A stretch of 64,000 bases of DNA from DTKD01 sp964494345. GTDB lineage: Bacteria > Armatimonadota > UBA5829. The stretch lies in assembly GCA_964494345.1 (NCBI GenBank), contig CAZBSI010000005.1, forward strand, positions 62,001 to 126,000. The letters run 5' to 3'. Below are positions 25,118 through 33,597 of this stretch, in pieces (the first letter of the stretch is position 1; the number at the start of each line of letters is the position of its first letter). The position numbers and the translations under genes are program-made. Below the pieces are notes generated by a model that saw only the letters and a program-made list of their open reading frames with translations, was not told the origin of the DNA and ran no database searches.

Positions 25118-26460
25118 TTCCAGCGACCGTGACTGAAGACGTCATCGGAGATAGCGATGCCGTCTCTCTTCACGCGATCCATAAACAACGGTCGGAAGCC
25201 GGTGGGTTTATGCTGTCCGATGATGGCGCCGGTGGACAAGTCGGTATCGTGTTGCTCGAAAACAAAAACCTCTTGCATCGTGATGACTCCGCCTTCCATA
25301 CCTCTCACCTCCGAAATCTTCTCGATTCTCCTGGCGCCGTCTCTGAAGCGAGATTGATGGATAATTAACTTAATCGCCGAGGCGATTTGTTCTCGAATGG
25401 CCAGCGATGGCAGCTCGGTGCCTGCCATCAACACCATCGTCTCAAGCCTGGCAAGCGCATCACGTGGGCTGTTGGCATGGGCGGTGGAGAGCGAGCCCTC
25501 ATGTCCGGTGTTCATTGCCTGAAGCATATCCAACGCCTCCCCGCCGCGCACCTCTCCGACAATAATCCTGTCCGGTCGCATTCGCAGCGCGTTTCGGACG
25601 AGGTGCCGGGTGCTGACCTCTCCCTTGTTCTCTATATTCGGTGGCCGGCATTCTAACCGCACGACGTGATCCTGTTGCAGTTGCAGTTCAGCCGCGTCCT
25701 CAATCGTCACGACCCGTTCTTGCGGTGAAATAAAACCGCTGAGCGCATTGAGGGTAGTCGTCTTGCCACTGCCCGTCCCGCCGGAGATCATAATTGTGAT
25801 CTTGGCTTTGACCATAGCCTCCAGAAAGTCGCACATATCAGCGGACATAGTCCCGTTCTCGACCAATGCCTGCGCGGTAAGGGGTTGGCGAGCGAATTTA
25901 CGAACCGTGAGCGTCGGGCCATCTATCGCAAGCGGCGGAATGATAACATTAACCCTTGACCCATCCGGCAGCCGCGCGTCGACCATAGGGCTGCTCTCGT
26001 CGATCCGCCTGCCGAGCGCATGCACTATCCTCTCGATAATTCTCATAACATGGGCATCGTCGCGGAAGACTTTGGTGTGACGATACAGCCTGCCGCCCCG
26101 TTCGACGTATATATTATGCGGTCCATTCACCATAACCTCGGTGACTTCCGGGTCCTCGATAAGGGTCTGAATAGGTCCGTAGTCGGATATCTCGGCCTCG
26201 ACCTCTTTGGCTATAGATCGAATCATCTCCGCAGTAAGGTGAAACGAGCGGCGCTCCGCCACTCTTTGCGCTGCGTCCCTGGCAAGTTCGATGCGTTCTT
26301 GCGGAGTCAGCGCGACGAGCTGGGCCGCTTCAATTTCGTCTGTGACCGTCCTGTGAGACTCTACCACAAGGTCTGCAAATGTCCTATTGTCTATACCAGC
26401 CCGCCTGATCGTCTCCGAGACATTAAAAAGTCCATCTGCCGATGTCACGCTAATTTTCAA
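25111..26460 (-). CDS. cpaF: Tad pilus assembly ATPase CpaF/TadA
   Basis: 449 residues, a VirB11/PilT-type secretion ATPase that powers Flp pilus assembly in the cytoplasm. Walker A GGTGSGKTT at about 226-234, Asp box (VVTIEDAAELQL), Walker B (RIIVGEVRGGEALDML) and His box (TGHEGSLSTAHANSP) are all present. The N-terminal domain (YGPIQTLIEDPEVTEVMVNG) is typical. The start is TTG at 26460, directly behind a GGGGG run, so the exact start is uncertain; no ATG fits better. It lies in the conserved order cpaE-cpaF-tadB-tadC. Confidence 0.95.
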   Translation of the reverse strand: MKISVTSADGLFNVSETIRRAGIDNRTFADLVVESHRTVTDEIEAAQLVALTPQERIELARDAAQRVAERRSFHLTAEMIRSIAKEVEAEISDYGPIQTLIEDPEVTEVMVNGPHNIYVERGGRLYRHTKVFRDDAHVMRIIERIVHALGRRIDESSPMVDARLPDGSRVNVIIPPLAIDGPTLTVRKFARQPLTAQALVENGTMSADMCDFLEAMVKAKITIMISGGTGSGKTTTLNALSGFISPQERVVTIEDAAELQLQQDHVVRLECRPPNIENKGEVSTRHLVRNALRMRPDRIIVGEVRGGEALDMLQAMNTGHEGSLSTAHANSPRDALARLETMVLMAGTELPSLAIREQIASAIKLIIHQSRFRDGARRIEKISEVRGMEGGVITMQEVFVFEQHDTDLSTGAIIGQHKPTGFRPLFMDRVKRDGIAISDDVFSHGRWKC

Positions 26461-26497
26461 CCCCCATAAGAGTAGAATTGGGCCAGACCTTTATCCG

Positions 26498-26562
26498 GCT
26501 AAAATCAAGTCTGATTCGGAAAAAGCAGATTTCTCGCTTCGCTCGAAATGACAGGGTTTGGG
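26498..26562 (+). repeat. 63-bp dispersed element, second copy (35-bp repeat copy 4)
   Basis: Matches 23971-24033; its core at 26519-26553 is also the first unit of the 59-bp array. Confidence 0.75.
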
Positions 26563-26828
26563 AAGCATCATCCCCCAACCGGCATTGGCTACTCGCTTCG
26601 CTCGAAATGACAGGGTTTGCGAACCATCATCCCCCAACCGACATTGGCTACTCGCTTCGCTCGAAATGACAGGGTTTGGGAAGCATTATCCCCCAACCGA
26701 CATTGGCTCCTCGCTTCGCTCGAAATGACAGGGTTTGGGAAGCATCATCCCCCAACCGGCATTGGCTACTCGCTTCGCTCGAAATGACAGGGTTTGGGAA
26801 GCATTATCCCCCAACCGGCATTGATTCC
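26534..26828 (+). repeat. Five-copy 59-bp tandem array overlapping the 3' end of cpaE
   Basis: Units start at 26534, 26593, 26652, 26711 and 26770, exactly 59 bp apart, differing by a few substitutions. Each joins TCGCTTCGCTCGAAATGACA to a segment like AGCATYATCCCCCAACCGRC. The fifth unit contains the last codons and stop of cpaE (stop at 26804-26806). Confidence 0.92.
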
Positions 26829-27925
26829 TGCACCAGTTTGTCGGCGAGTTGGTGAAGGGCCCTGGCCAGCTTCGTATTGCCCCGCATCGGATCGCCTGCC
26901 AGACTGCGTTGATTCGGCAACAGCGCCCCGACGTTGAGTCCTGTGGCCTGCTCGATCTCTTTCTGATTTAGCGTATCGTGCCTGGAAACACGATTTATCA
27001 CCAATCTGACCTGCTCTAAAGGAATATAACGAGGCGCAACCGTATCGAGCAACTTTTTGCCGTCCGTGACCGTCTGCACCTCAAAACGATTTGCCACTAT
27101 CAACAGTTCGTGGCATAGAGAGATCACCCTGAGCACAGGTTCATGCATCAGCGGAGGCAGATCGATCAACACATAGCGATAGCCGCGCTTCAGTTCATGT
27201 ATTATATTTTCCAGCAAATCCCCGCCCAGCGCCTCCAACGGGCTGATCTCCGTAGCCGCGACCAGCACCTTCAGCCCACTTTCGTGCCTGGACATATACG
27301 ATTCCAGCAGTTGGAGGTCTATGTTATCCGCATGCAATTCGGACAGCGGCCTCGGGTCGGGCAGGCGCATCATGGTGGCTATGTCCCCGAATTGCGTATA
27401 CATATCCAGCAACACGACCTTATCAGGATATTTCTGATGCATACAAAGAGCCAAACCAGACGCCACCGTGCTTTTTCCGATTCCTCCCCTGCCGCCGGTC
27501 ACCGCAATTATGCTGCACGGAGGGGCAACAGGGGGCAGCACCGGCCCACATATCTCCTTGATAATCGCCACCAGCCCTGAGTCGATTTCAGTTGATGACA
27601 GACACGCCGATGCTCCCGCCATCATAGCCTGCCGAGTCATATCCGGCCCAACATCACCGTTGCCGACTATAACACCCTTCACCGAAGGCACGTATTGTCG
27701 AATCATCCTGGTGGTCTGCAATCCATCGTAAATCGGCAGATCATACATCACCACAGCGACATCATGTTTCCTGATACTGGCGATATGCACCGCCTCCAGA
27801 CCGTCAGCCGCAACTCCGGTTATAACGAAATCCTCGGAGTCCGTCAGCACCCTTCGCAGGCGATCCCTTACCGCCCTATCCTTGGCAGCCACCAGTATTC
27901 GTATATTTTGACGTCTTTCATTCAT
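26804..27925 (-). CDS. cpaE: Tad pilus localisation ATPase CpaE/TadZ with pseudo-receiver domain
   Basis: 373 residues. The N-terminal 125 residues are receiver-like (IRILVAAKDRAVRDRLRRVL, GLEAVHIAS). By spacing from the conserved PxxDG, the usual phospho-Asp position is Met60, with an Asp two residues later, so it is probably not phosphorylated in the classical way. The C-terminal domain is MinD/ParA-like with deviant Walker A GGRGGIGKST (Lys151), DLPPLM switch and YVLIDLPP. CpaE/TadZ proteins place the pilus machine in the cell. The last codons fall inside a repeat array. The ATG lies 9 nt after the cpaC stop. Confidence 0.9.
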   Translation of the reverse strand: MNERRQNIRILVAAKDRAVRDRLRRVLTDSEDFVITGVAADGLEAVHIASIRKHDVAVVMYDLPIYDGLQTTRMIRQYVPSVKGVIVGNGDVGPDMTRQAMMAGASACLSSTEIDSGLVAIIKEICGPVLPPVAPPCSIIAVTGGRGGIGKSTVASGLALCMHQKYPDKVVLLDMYTQFGDIATMMRLPDPRPLSELHADNIDLQLLESYMSRHESGLKVLVAATEISPLEALGGDLLENIIHELKRGYRYVLIDLPPLMHEPVLRVISLCHELLIVANRFEVQTVTDGKKLLDTVAPRYIPLEQVRLVINRVSRHDTLNQKEIEQATGLNVGALLPNQRSLAGDPMRGNTKLARALHQLADKLVQESMPVGG

Positions 27926-27934
27926 AACGATGTA

Positions 27935-29716
27935 TTACCGATCAATACCGTCCTTCGGCACCGGTATTGGCGCGTTGGTACCTTTCTCAATCAATTGCGG
28001 GGTTACGACTATTATCAACTCGGTCTGCTTTTCCAAAAAGCTCTTGCTCTTGAACAGTTCGCCGAGCACAGGTATCTTGCTAAGCAGCGGTATTTCGCTG
28101 ATGACTTTAGCCGATGTGCTGGAAAACAGTCCACCTATGGCGAGTGACTGGCAGTTCTGCACGTGTACCGTTGTGGTTGCGCGCCTGACTGTGAGAGCCG
28201 GAACCACTATGCCGGCGGTCCTGACCCCAGCGTTGGGGTCTCTATCCACGTCGCTGACCTCAGGAGTCACAGTCAGTGCGATTCGGTCGTCGTCGCCGAT
28301 CTTCGGCCTGACGGTCAATTGGATCCCGAATGGTTTATATTGAACCGTTACTGACGCCACCCCGATGCTTGAGTTCTGTGCAATCGGGATAGGCAGCTCG
28401 CCGCCGACCAATATGCTTGCGGCGCGCCCATCGGCTATAAGCAGCTTAGGTTCAGATAGTATCCTGGCGTAGCTGCTGTCTATCAATGCGCGAATCTGCG
28501 CCGCAAACGGCAGCCTGCTGAATGTGTTAATTCCGTCGTTGAGTCCGACTCCTCCAATAGATGTCTCCGGCACAAGCCCGCTGGCGTTCTCCAAGACAAA
28601 GAATGGCTGATCGATAAAGACTCCGTTAAGCGACGAGCCCCATTTGACTCCCAGTTCCTTGAGTTTGCTTCTATCGACCTCCAGCACCTGCGCGGTGACA
28701 AGCACCTGTCGTGCGGTGGCCAAATCGACGTTGATTACCGCCACTATCCTCGGCCCGTTCGGCACACGCCCTGAAAAGACGCTGCGGATGGCGTTGGTTT
28801 CCTCTCCCACCACGACCCCGCCAGGGTCAAGAAGCGCCGCCTCAGTCCTGGCTTTGTCGACTGCGTCGGGGATCGTGATTTGATCGTTGCTGATAAAGTT
28901 GACCTGCGTATCGCTTTTAACGCTGGTGCCGGCCCCGGAGGCAGGCTGTACATCCTCCACCCAGGCGCCTATGATGTCGCGGATCTTGAGCGCCTCGGTG
29001 GTGGTCGGTACATCCCCGGTGATCATCACCGTATTATCCGGCAGTTCTTTATATGCGACTGCCGGATTATTGATCGCTTCTCTCAGCGCTTCGATCACCG
29101 AAGCGGCAGAAATGGCGTCCAGTTTGATAAGGTTCACGACCTTAAGGCCTGTGCTCTGGGCGATATATTCCGCCCTTTTGATCTGCTCATCGCTTTTTGC
29201 CGTCCCGGACAACAATACGCCGGTCTGATTAACCTGTATGTTGATGGTCGGCACACCTACCTGAGCCGCCAACTCCGCCGCCACAGCCTCTGGTTCCGGC
29301 TTCGGCTGGGTCACGGTTACATAGTAGGTTGCGGGTTTATAGACTGAGTCCCAAATCCGCACCACTGCCTTGCCCTCTGCCTTGGCGTTCAGGATCACTT
29401 CGCCTTTGGATACAACCACAAGATCGACGACCTCCGGCAAATTTACCGCAGCCCGGGTAATCGCGCGCCCACTCAGCAAGATAGACTCGCCCGGCAGCAT
29501 ATTTTTGTGCGCAAACGCATGCGGCGCCTGTGCGTCTTTTATGGGCTGATCCGGTATCGAAAATGGCCGGGACGCTGGCTCGGCCACTACATCGTCCGTT
29601 GTTGATTTATCCATATCTCCGGCGCTGGCGAGAAAACAGGGCAATGAAAATACTATGATGGCGAAAAACGCTGCCCAAAATCTCCATGTCCGTTTGCCTA
29701 TCCCAAATGATCTCAT
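27935..29716 (-). CDS. cpaC: Tad pilus outer-membrane secretin CpaC/RcpA
   Basis: 593 residues from the ATG at 29716 (GGGAGG 10 nt upstream; the ORF extends further without a better site). Signal peptide (AAFFAIIVFSLPCFLASAG). A pilus N-terminal domain (GESILLSGRAITRAAVN; near 75-150), BON-like region (INIQVNQTGVLLSGTAKSDEQIKRAE) and secretin domain (VLVTAQVLEVDRSKLKELGVKWG ... ILVGGELPIPIAQ ... PFGIQLTVRPKI ... AIGGLFSS ... IPLLSKIPVLGELFKSKS) follow in order. It forms the outer-membrane ring through which the Flp pilus exits, which implies a diderm envelope. Confidence 0.95.
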   Translation of the reverse strand: MRSFGIGKRTWRFWAAFFAIIVFSLPCFLASAGDMDKSTTDDVVAEPASRPFSIPDQPIKDAQAPHAFAHKNMLPGESILLSGRAITRAAVNLPEVVDLVVVSKGEVILNAKAEGKAVVRIWDSVYKPATYYVTVTQPKPEPEAVAAELAAQVGVPTINIQVNQTGVLLSGTAKSDEQIKRAEYIAQSTGLKVVNLIKLDAISAASVIEALREAINNPAVAYKELPDNTVMITGDVPTTTEALKIRDIIGAWVEDVQPASGAGTSVKSDTQVNFISNDQITIPDAVDKARTEAALLDPGGVVVGEETNAIRSVFSGRVPNGPRIVAVINVDLATARQVLVTAQVLEVDRSKLKELGVKWGSSLNGVFIDQPFFVLENASGLVPETSIGGVGLNDGINTFSRLPFAAQIRALIDSSYARILSEPKLLIADGRAASILVGGELPIPIAQNSSIGVASVTVQYKPFGIQLTVRPKIGDDDRIALTVTPEVSDVDRDPNAGVRTAGIVVPALTVRRATTTVHVQNCQSLAIGGLFSSTSAKVISEIPLLSKIPVLGELFKSKSFLEKQTELIIVVTPQLIEKGTNAPIPVPKDGIDR

Positions 29717-29771
29717 GTGTTGCACACCTCCCAGCGCAGAATCAATGACTGCGCACAATGAACTGCCCTGA

Positions 29772-30614
29772 TTAGTCTACGCTGACCACTTCCTGCGTTC
29801 TGACATTGCCGCGAATCACCTCCACAGTGGGAGGCGGTTCCGGGACGATCTCAGCGTTGTTTCGGATCAATTGCGTCACCGATTGCGGCGGCAGCGTTCT
29901 TTCGGTAGTCTGAACCTGCGGGGCTGGATAGCTCCGAGGGGTCTCTCTTATTGTCACCGGCGCTTTGGAGGCGGTCTCCTGCAACTGCTCATGTACCACA
30001 TCGTTGGGGTTGCGAAGGACCAGCCTCAACCTGCCCTGATTTTCGGCAAGCGTGACCAACTGCGCCTGATCAGGGGTGACGATAAGCGTGGCGGTCTTCC
30101 GCTCCTGCTCGATAGTCTCCCGCTCACCGGCTTTTATCTTTTGGCCAACCGCCAGAAGTTCGACGTTTTGGAGTATAGTCTCGGAATAAGCCCGCTCGCC
30201 GCGATTATACGTCGCGACCACATCCACATGGTCTCCGGGCTGGACGAACCCTCCGACATTTATGATCGCGTCCACACCGACGCTCACCGCCCGCATTCCG
30301 TTGGGCACCTCCGCGGAAAGCCCCTTTGGGCCGAGCTTAGCAAGCTGGAACCGATCGCCATTTTCAATATTTGCCAAAGCGATCTTTCCAACCACAGCCT
30401 CGGCAGGCACCGTCGATTGTCCACGCCGAGCAATCGCCTTCTGCGTGACCATATCCGTGGTGATAAGTTCCCCTTTGGAGATCGCCACAGTCGCGACAGC
30501 CGTCTCTGCCAACGGGCGCTCGCGCGGCAAATACTTCCAAACGATCAGCCCGGTTATTATACCGACAAGCCCTGCCGCTATCAGAACGTTTCTTTTCGTC
30601 CAACTTTTGCCCAT
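29772..30614 (-). CDS. cpaB: Flp pilus assembly protein CpaB/RcpC
   Basis: 280 residues from the ATG at 30614, with AGGGGG 5-6 nt upstream. One N-terminal membrane helix (VLIAAGLVGIITGLIVWKYL) is followed by an SAF domain (about 45-105: AVATVAISKGELITTDMV, NGDRFQLAKL) and the RcpC domain (MRAVSVGVDAIINVGGFVQPGDHVDVVATY). The C-terminus is Pro-rich. CpaB acts in the periplasm with the secretin. Its gene is separated from tadG by about 60 nt containing AACCGAT heptamers. Confidence 0.92.
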   Translation of the reverse strand: MGKSWTKRNVLIAAGLVGIITGLIVWKYLPRERPLAETAVATVAISKGELITTDMVTQKAIARRGQSTVPAEAVVGKIALANIENGDRFQLAKLGPKGLSAEVPNGMRAVSVGVDAIINVGGFVQPGDHVDVVATYNRGERAYSETILQNVELLAVGQKIKAGERETIEQERKTATLIVTPDQAQLVTLAENQGRLRLVLRNPNDVVHEQLQETASKAPVTIRETPRSYPAPQVQTTERTLPPQSVTQLIRNNAEIVPEPPPTVEVIRGNVRTQEVVSVD

Positions 30615-30652
30615 AGTCACCCCCTGATTTGGCGCCCGATGGCGCTGCTTAT

Positions 30653-30673
30653 AACCGATAACCGTCAACCACC
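30653..30673 (+). repeat. Three-unit heptamer array between tadG and cpaB
   Basis: AACCGAT, AACCGTC and AACCACC in series, the same units and the same terminal AACCACC as the 14-unit array beside tadB. Confidence 0.6.
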
Positions 30674-30676
30674 ATA

Positions 30677-31879
30677 TTATCTGATTAGCCTGGTGCCAAA
30701 ATCGTAAAGCATAATTTTGCTGACCATACTCGTGGTGAATCTGGGTTTCACATTGAGATTCCAGCTCAGCCTGTTGTGATTGCTCATACACGAAAGCAAA
30801 ACAAACTCAACTTTGTCTTCGACCGGGTTGTATTTTGTGACGAACAGAGGTGCGAAGCCGCGCACCGTATATGAGCCATTTGCCTCCGGCGTATCGGCTA
30901 TAATCAACACCATCAAAATCCTGTGGCTGTCCGCAAAGGCATCGTTTTCACCCGCCGATTTCCAGGATTCATAAGATCCGTTATCGAATGTCGGATCGAC
31001 TCCAAACCTGCTTGCCAATGCGGACATAGTGACATTGTTGAAATCGGCCTGGTTATCCAGCAGCCTGACATAAGAAGGCCTAACCAACGTCTCGGGAGGC
31101 TCTGCAGGAAGATCGGTGCCAAGCTCTATCGGCTCCGCATTTCCCGCAAGCCTGTTCGCATACCCGCCAGACAAGTCCACTGCGAGTATCTTAAATGGTT
31201 CGGCATCATCAACCGGCGTGCCACCCACGACCAGTTTCCCCATCGTCTTGACCCCTACCTGCGGCCCCCCTCCTTTTCCGGGAGGAGGAAATACCATCTT
31301 GTATTTGACTGCCCAAGGCACAAAGTTGTGGGTCAATCGTGGCAACGAATACAACCGCGCCACTGCATCCGCGCTGACCGCTCGACGGCTCTGACCAAAC
31401 ATCCGCCCAAACGCCATATCGACCTGTATAGTGCAGGTGGTTTGAACGGATATATTAAGATATTTATCACCCTCGGCAGGAATATCCAGCGGCGGATTGA
31501 CCGTCAAATTACTTATGGTGTGGTTCGATCCGCTCCCACAGAACAACTCCCGCGACCCTGCCGGTTCGGCTATTCCGGCGCTCCTGGTCTTCTCTCCACT
31601 TGCCATACTGGGATATGCCGCGAACATATGGCCCGATATTTCGCCTATCTCGGATTTGGCCGTAGCCTTTTGGATTCCGGCGTCGGCGTAGTTGTTTATG
31701 GCTCCAAGGGCGGAGACCGCGCACTGATCAGCAATATTCTGCGCGTTCTGTTTTGCGACGTATAACAGTCCGATATCGATAACCAGTGCAGCAATCCCCA
31801 TCAGCGCCGTGATGGCGATAACCACTATTATCATGACGGCTCCGGACTGAGCGCGTCGTCTACGGATTGTGTGTCTCAT
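30677..31879 (-). CDS. tadG: TadG-like pseudopilin-type pilus assembly protein
   Basis: 400 residues. The N-terminal TadG signature is clear: SGAVMIIVVIAITALMGIAALVIDIGLLYVAKQNAQNIADQCAVSAL, where the hydrophobic helix is followed by the ADxCAVSAL motif. The remaining ~340 residues are extracytoplasmic with no further recognised domain. TadG proteins are minor or anchoring components of Tad pili. The start codon lies 12 nt after the tadE stop, with AGGA just upstream. Confidence 0.85.
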   Translation of the reverse strand: MRHTIRRRRAQSGAVMIIVVIAITALMGIAALVIDIGLLYVAKQNAQNIADQCAVSALGAINNYADAGIQKATAKSEIGEISGHMFAAYPSMASGEKTRSAGIAEPAGSRELFCGSGSNHTISNLTVNPPLDIPAEGDKYLNISVQTTCTIQVDMAFGRMFGQSRRAVSADAVARLYSLPRLTHNFVPWAVKYKMVFPPPGKGGGPQVGVKTMGKLVVGGTPVDDAEPFKILAVDLSGGYANRLAGNAEPIELGTDLPAEPPETLVRPSYVRLLDNQADFNNVTMSALASRFGVDPTFDNGSYESWKSAGENDAFADSHRILMVLIIADTPEANGSYTVRGFAPLFVTKYNPVEDKVEFVLLSCMSNHNRLSWNLNVKPRFTTSMVSKIMLYDFGTRLIR

Positions 31880-31891
31880 TTCCTGCCGCGC

Positions 31892-32338
31892 CTATTCCTT
31901 GATGTGGACTCCGGCACCCTTCAGCTCTACTTCGCCAGGCAGCCCCACCAGCCTGCCGGCGATAGTGCTATGCTGATATTTCAAGGTAACTTCCATGTTA
32001 TGCAGGACACGACTCTGCGGAGGCTGACTCAGATAATCTACATAAACGTCGTCGTGCGGAAGAAACGTGATACTGAGTTTATTTTGTTTAAGGCCCAAGG
32101 CCTGCGCATCTGCTTTGGCCCGATATGTGATAGTGCCAGTATCTGTCCCCAGTGCGTAGCTTCGTGCTGCGTTTTTTGCCAGATGCGAGATCGCCAGGGA
32201 GTCTTTTATTATCAAACCCATGTCGATCATTCCGAAGAGGAGAAACAACAGCACGCTAAGCACTATGACCATCTCGACCATAACAGCCCCTCTATGGGGT
32301 TTTCGAGCGCCAGATTTTGGTGTGTATGCTGCCTGCAT
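31892..32338 (-). CDS. tadE: TadE-like minor pseudopilin
   Basis: 148 residues from the ATG at 32338 (GGAG 6 nt upstream; ATG 32350 is the alternative). RGAVMVEMVIVLSVLLFLLFGMIDMG is the typical TadE prepilin-like start: a short basic leader, Gly before AVMVE and Glu at +5 of the mature form. TadE pseudopilins are processed by the prepilin peptidase and help initiate pilus assembly. It lies between flp and tadG. Confidence 0.88.
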   Translation of the reverse strand: MQAAYTPKSGARKPHRGAVMVEMVIVLSVLLFLLFGMIDMGLIIKDSLAISHLAKNAARSYALGTDTGTITYRAKADAQALGLKQNKLSITFLPHDDVYVDYLSQPPQSRVLHNMEVTLKYQHSTIAGRLVGLPGEVELKGAGVHIKE

Positions 32339-32393
32339 CCCGCACTCCATGAAAGGGCGCGACTACCACCAGGTCTCCGCGCCCCACGTTTTA

Positions 32394-32576
32394 CTAACCG
32401 CCTCCAGTCGCGTCAGTCACTTCCTTGCCAGCTTTAGAGACTGTGCTTTTTATACCTGTCCCCAAAGTCTGCCACGCCGCAATCGCCACAATAGCAACCA
32501 AGGCCAGTATGAGAGCATACTCGACCATAGTGACGCCCTCTTCGTCTTGGATGAAACTCATCAACTTCGCCAACAT
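32394..32576 (-). CDS. flp: Flp-type major pilin
   Basis: 60 residues. Leader MLAKLMSFIQDEEG is cleaved after Gly14; the mature pilin starts VTMVEYALIL with Glu19-Tyr20 at mature +5/+6, exactly the Flp motif. A single hydrophobic helix and a Gly/Thr-rich tail (VTDATGGG) complete it. It is polymerised by the CpaF/TadB/TadC machine and exported through CpaC. AGGAGG-type sequence (GGTGGTAGAG region) lies upstream. Confidence 0.95.
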   Translation of the reverse strand: MLAKLMSFIQDEEGVTMVEYALILALVAIVAIAAWQTLGTGIKSTVSKAGKEVTDATGGG

Positions 32577-32631
32577 TCTCTACCACCTCCTTTTTTGTGG
32601 TCTCTCTCCCAACATATTATTTGACGCTCAC

Positions 32632-33144
32632 TCAGCGTAAAATCATCCAGGATAACGCAGCCGTCGCGATCGCCAGAGAATACGGCAATCGGGTATGTTT
32701 TTCGTCTACCGCCCCCGCATAGACTGACCTGACCGCGGCCATCTTAAAAAAGCCTTTTCCGATCCTGCCCAGCCCGTGTTTTGTTCCGTATTTCGCCGCC
32801 ATCACCGCGAGAGCCATAACCCCTCCCGCCACAGCGCTAATCGCCAGTACCCACGCCACAGACGAAATACCCGCCAATGAACCTATGCCCGCCAGCAATT
32901 TCGCGTCGCCAGCTCCGATGAAGCCGATAAAATACCCCACCAGCCCCACCAGCAGCATAAGACCAAGCCCTTTGAGGCTATCGACCAGTCTAGGCACGCC
33001 CGCCGCAAACCACGCAAGCCCCAGCCCCAGGATAATCGCCGAAACAGTAAGCCAGTTCCATACTTTTCGGAACCTCAAATCTGAATAGACGGCCACCACC
33101 AGGACGCCTATGAGAACATAGTCAGCAATCTGTAGTTTCATCAT
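32632..33144 (-). CDS. cpaA: Prepilin peptidase CpaA/TadV (A24 family)
   Basis: 170 residues from the ATG at 33144; the ORF begins 12 bp earlier at a TTG. An integral membrane aspartic protease. The two catalytic Asp residues are Asp22 in YSDLRFRKVWN and Asp80 in the GAGD motif (GFIGAGDAKLL). The short form without the N-methylation domain is usual for Tad systems. It matures Flp and the TadE/TadG pseudopilins. It is the first gene of the operon, about 40 nt after the predicted transcription start. Confidence 0.92.
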   Translation of the reverse strand: MMKLQIADYVLIGVLVVAVYSDLRFRKVWNWLTVSAIILGLGLAWFAAGVPRLVDSLKGLGLMLLVGLVGYFIGFIGAGDAKLLAGIGSLAGISSVAWVLAISAVAGGVMALAVMAAKYGTKHGLGRIGKGFFKMAAVRSVYAGAVDEKHTRLPYSLAIATAALSWMILR

Positions 33145-33192
33145 AGTGCGTCTCAAACAGACAAATCAGCCCGCTGGCCATAATCCATAATG

Positions 33193-33221
33193 AGTATATG
33201 CGGCACTTTCCCGGCTGTCAA
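33193..33221 (-). promoter_or_regulatory. Promoter of the Tad pilus operon
   Basis: TTGACA (33221-33216) and TATACT (33198-33193) with a 17-bp spacer on the minus strand. Transcription would start near 33186, about 40 nt before cpaA. Confidence 0.78.
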
Positions 33222-33547
33222 TAGGATTGCGCAGATTTCTTCGGATATCAGACAATGTTTCTAGCTATGTCATCACTCTGTAGCAATACACCGACGTTAT
33301 TTTACTTATTGTGCAGCAGCCTCTTAAGGTAACCTCGCATTAACAGTTCGAGTTTAGTGAAATCGTTGCAGCCCCCGTCACATCTATCTCAAGCGCCTGG
33401 CGCGTTGTCGAGAGAGTAACTCAGCCGTGCATTCTGGCTTACCCAAAAGAATTAGCAATGAAACACAGCAAAGACAATCGGTTTCATGGAATCGACAATT
33501 GATTTACGAATGAGGAGAAATGTGGCGTCAAAAGTAACGGGGACTGG
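33222..33547. other. Intergenic region upstream of the Tad operon
   Basis: No gene or known RNA is visible. It is AT-richer than the surrounding genes and could hold regulator sites for the Tad promoter, but no clear palindrome stands out. Confidence 0.35.
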
Positions 33548-33583
33548 GGCGTATCCCCGCCCGGAACTGCGAGCGGAGATACG
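33548..33583 (-). terminator. Probable terminator of the GDPD/GlpT operon
   Basis: GCGTATCcCCGC / GCGGaGATACGC, a 12-bp stem with one non-Watson-Crick pair, 14 bases past the transporter stop. The following minus-strand sequence includes GTTACTTTTGAC. Confidence 0.5.
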
Positions 33584-33597
33584 CATATAAACCGCAA

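Noticed and set aside
26534..26828. Possible CRISPR array
   Set aside because: The 59-bp units are near identical along their whole length, so there are no unique spacers, and no cas genes are present.
30923..31765. 280-codon plus-strand frame
   Set aside because: It is antisense to tadG; His/Arg-rich composition with no domain is typical of a shadow frame.
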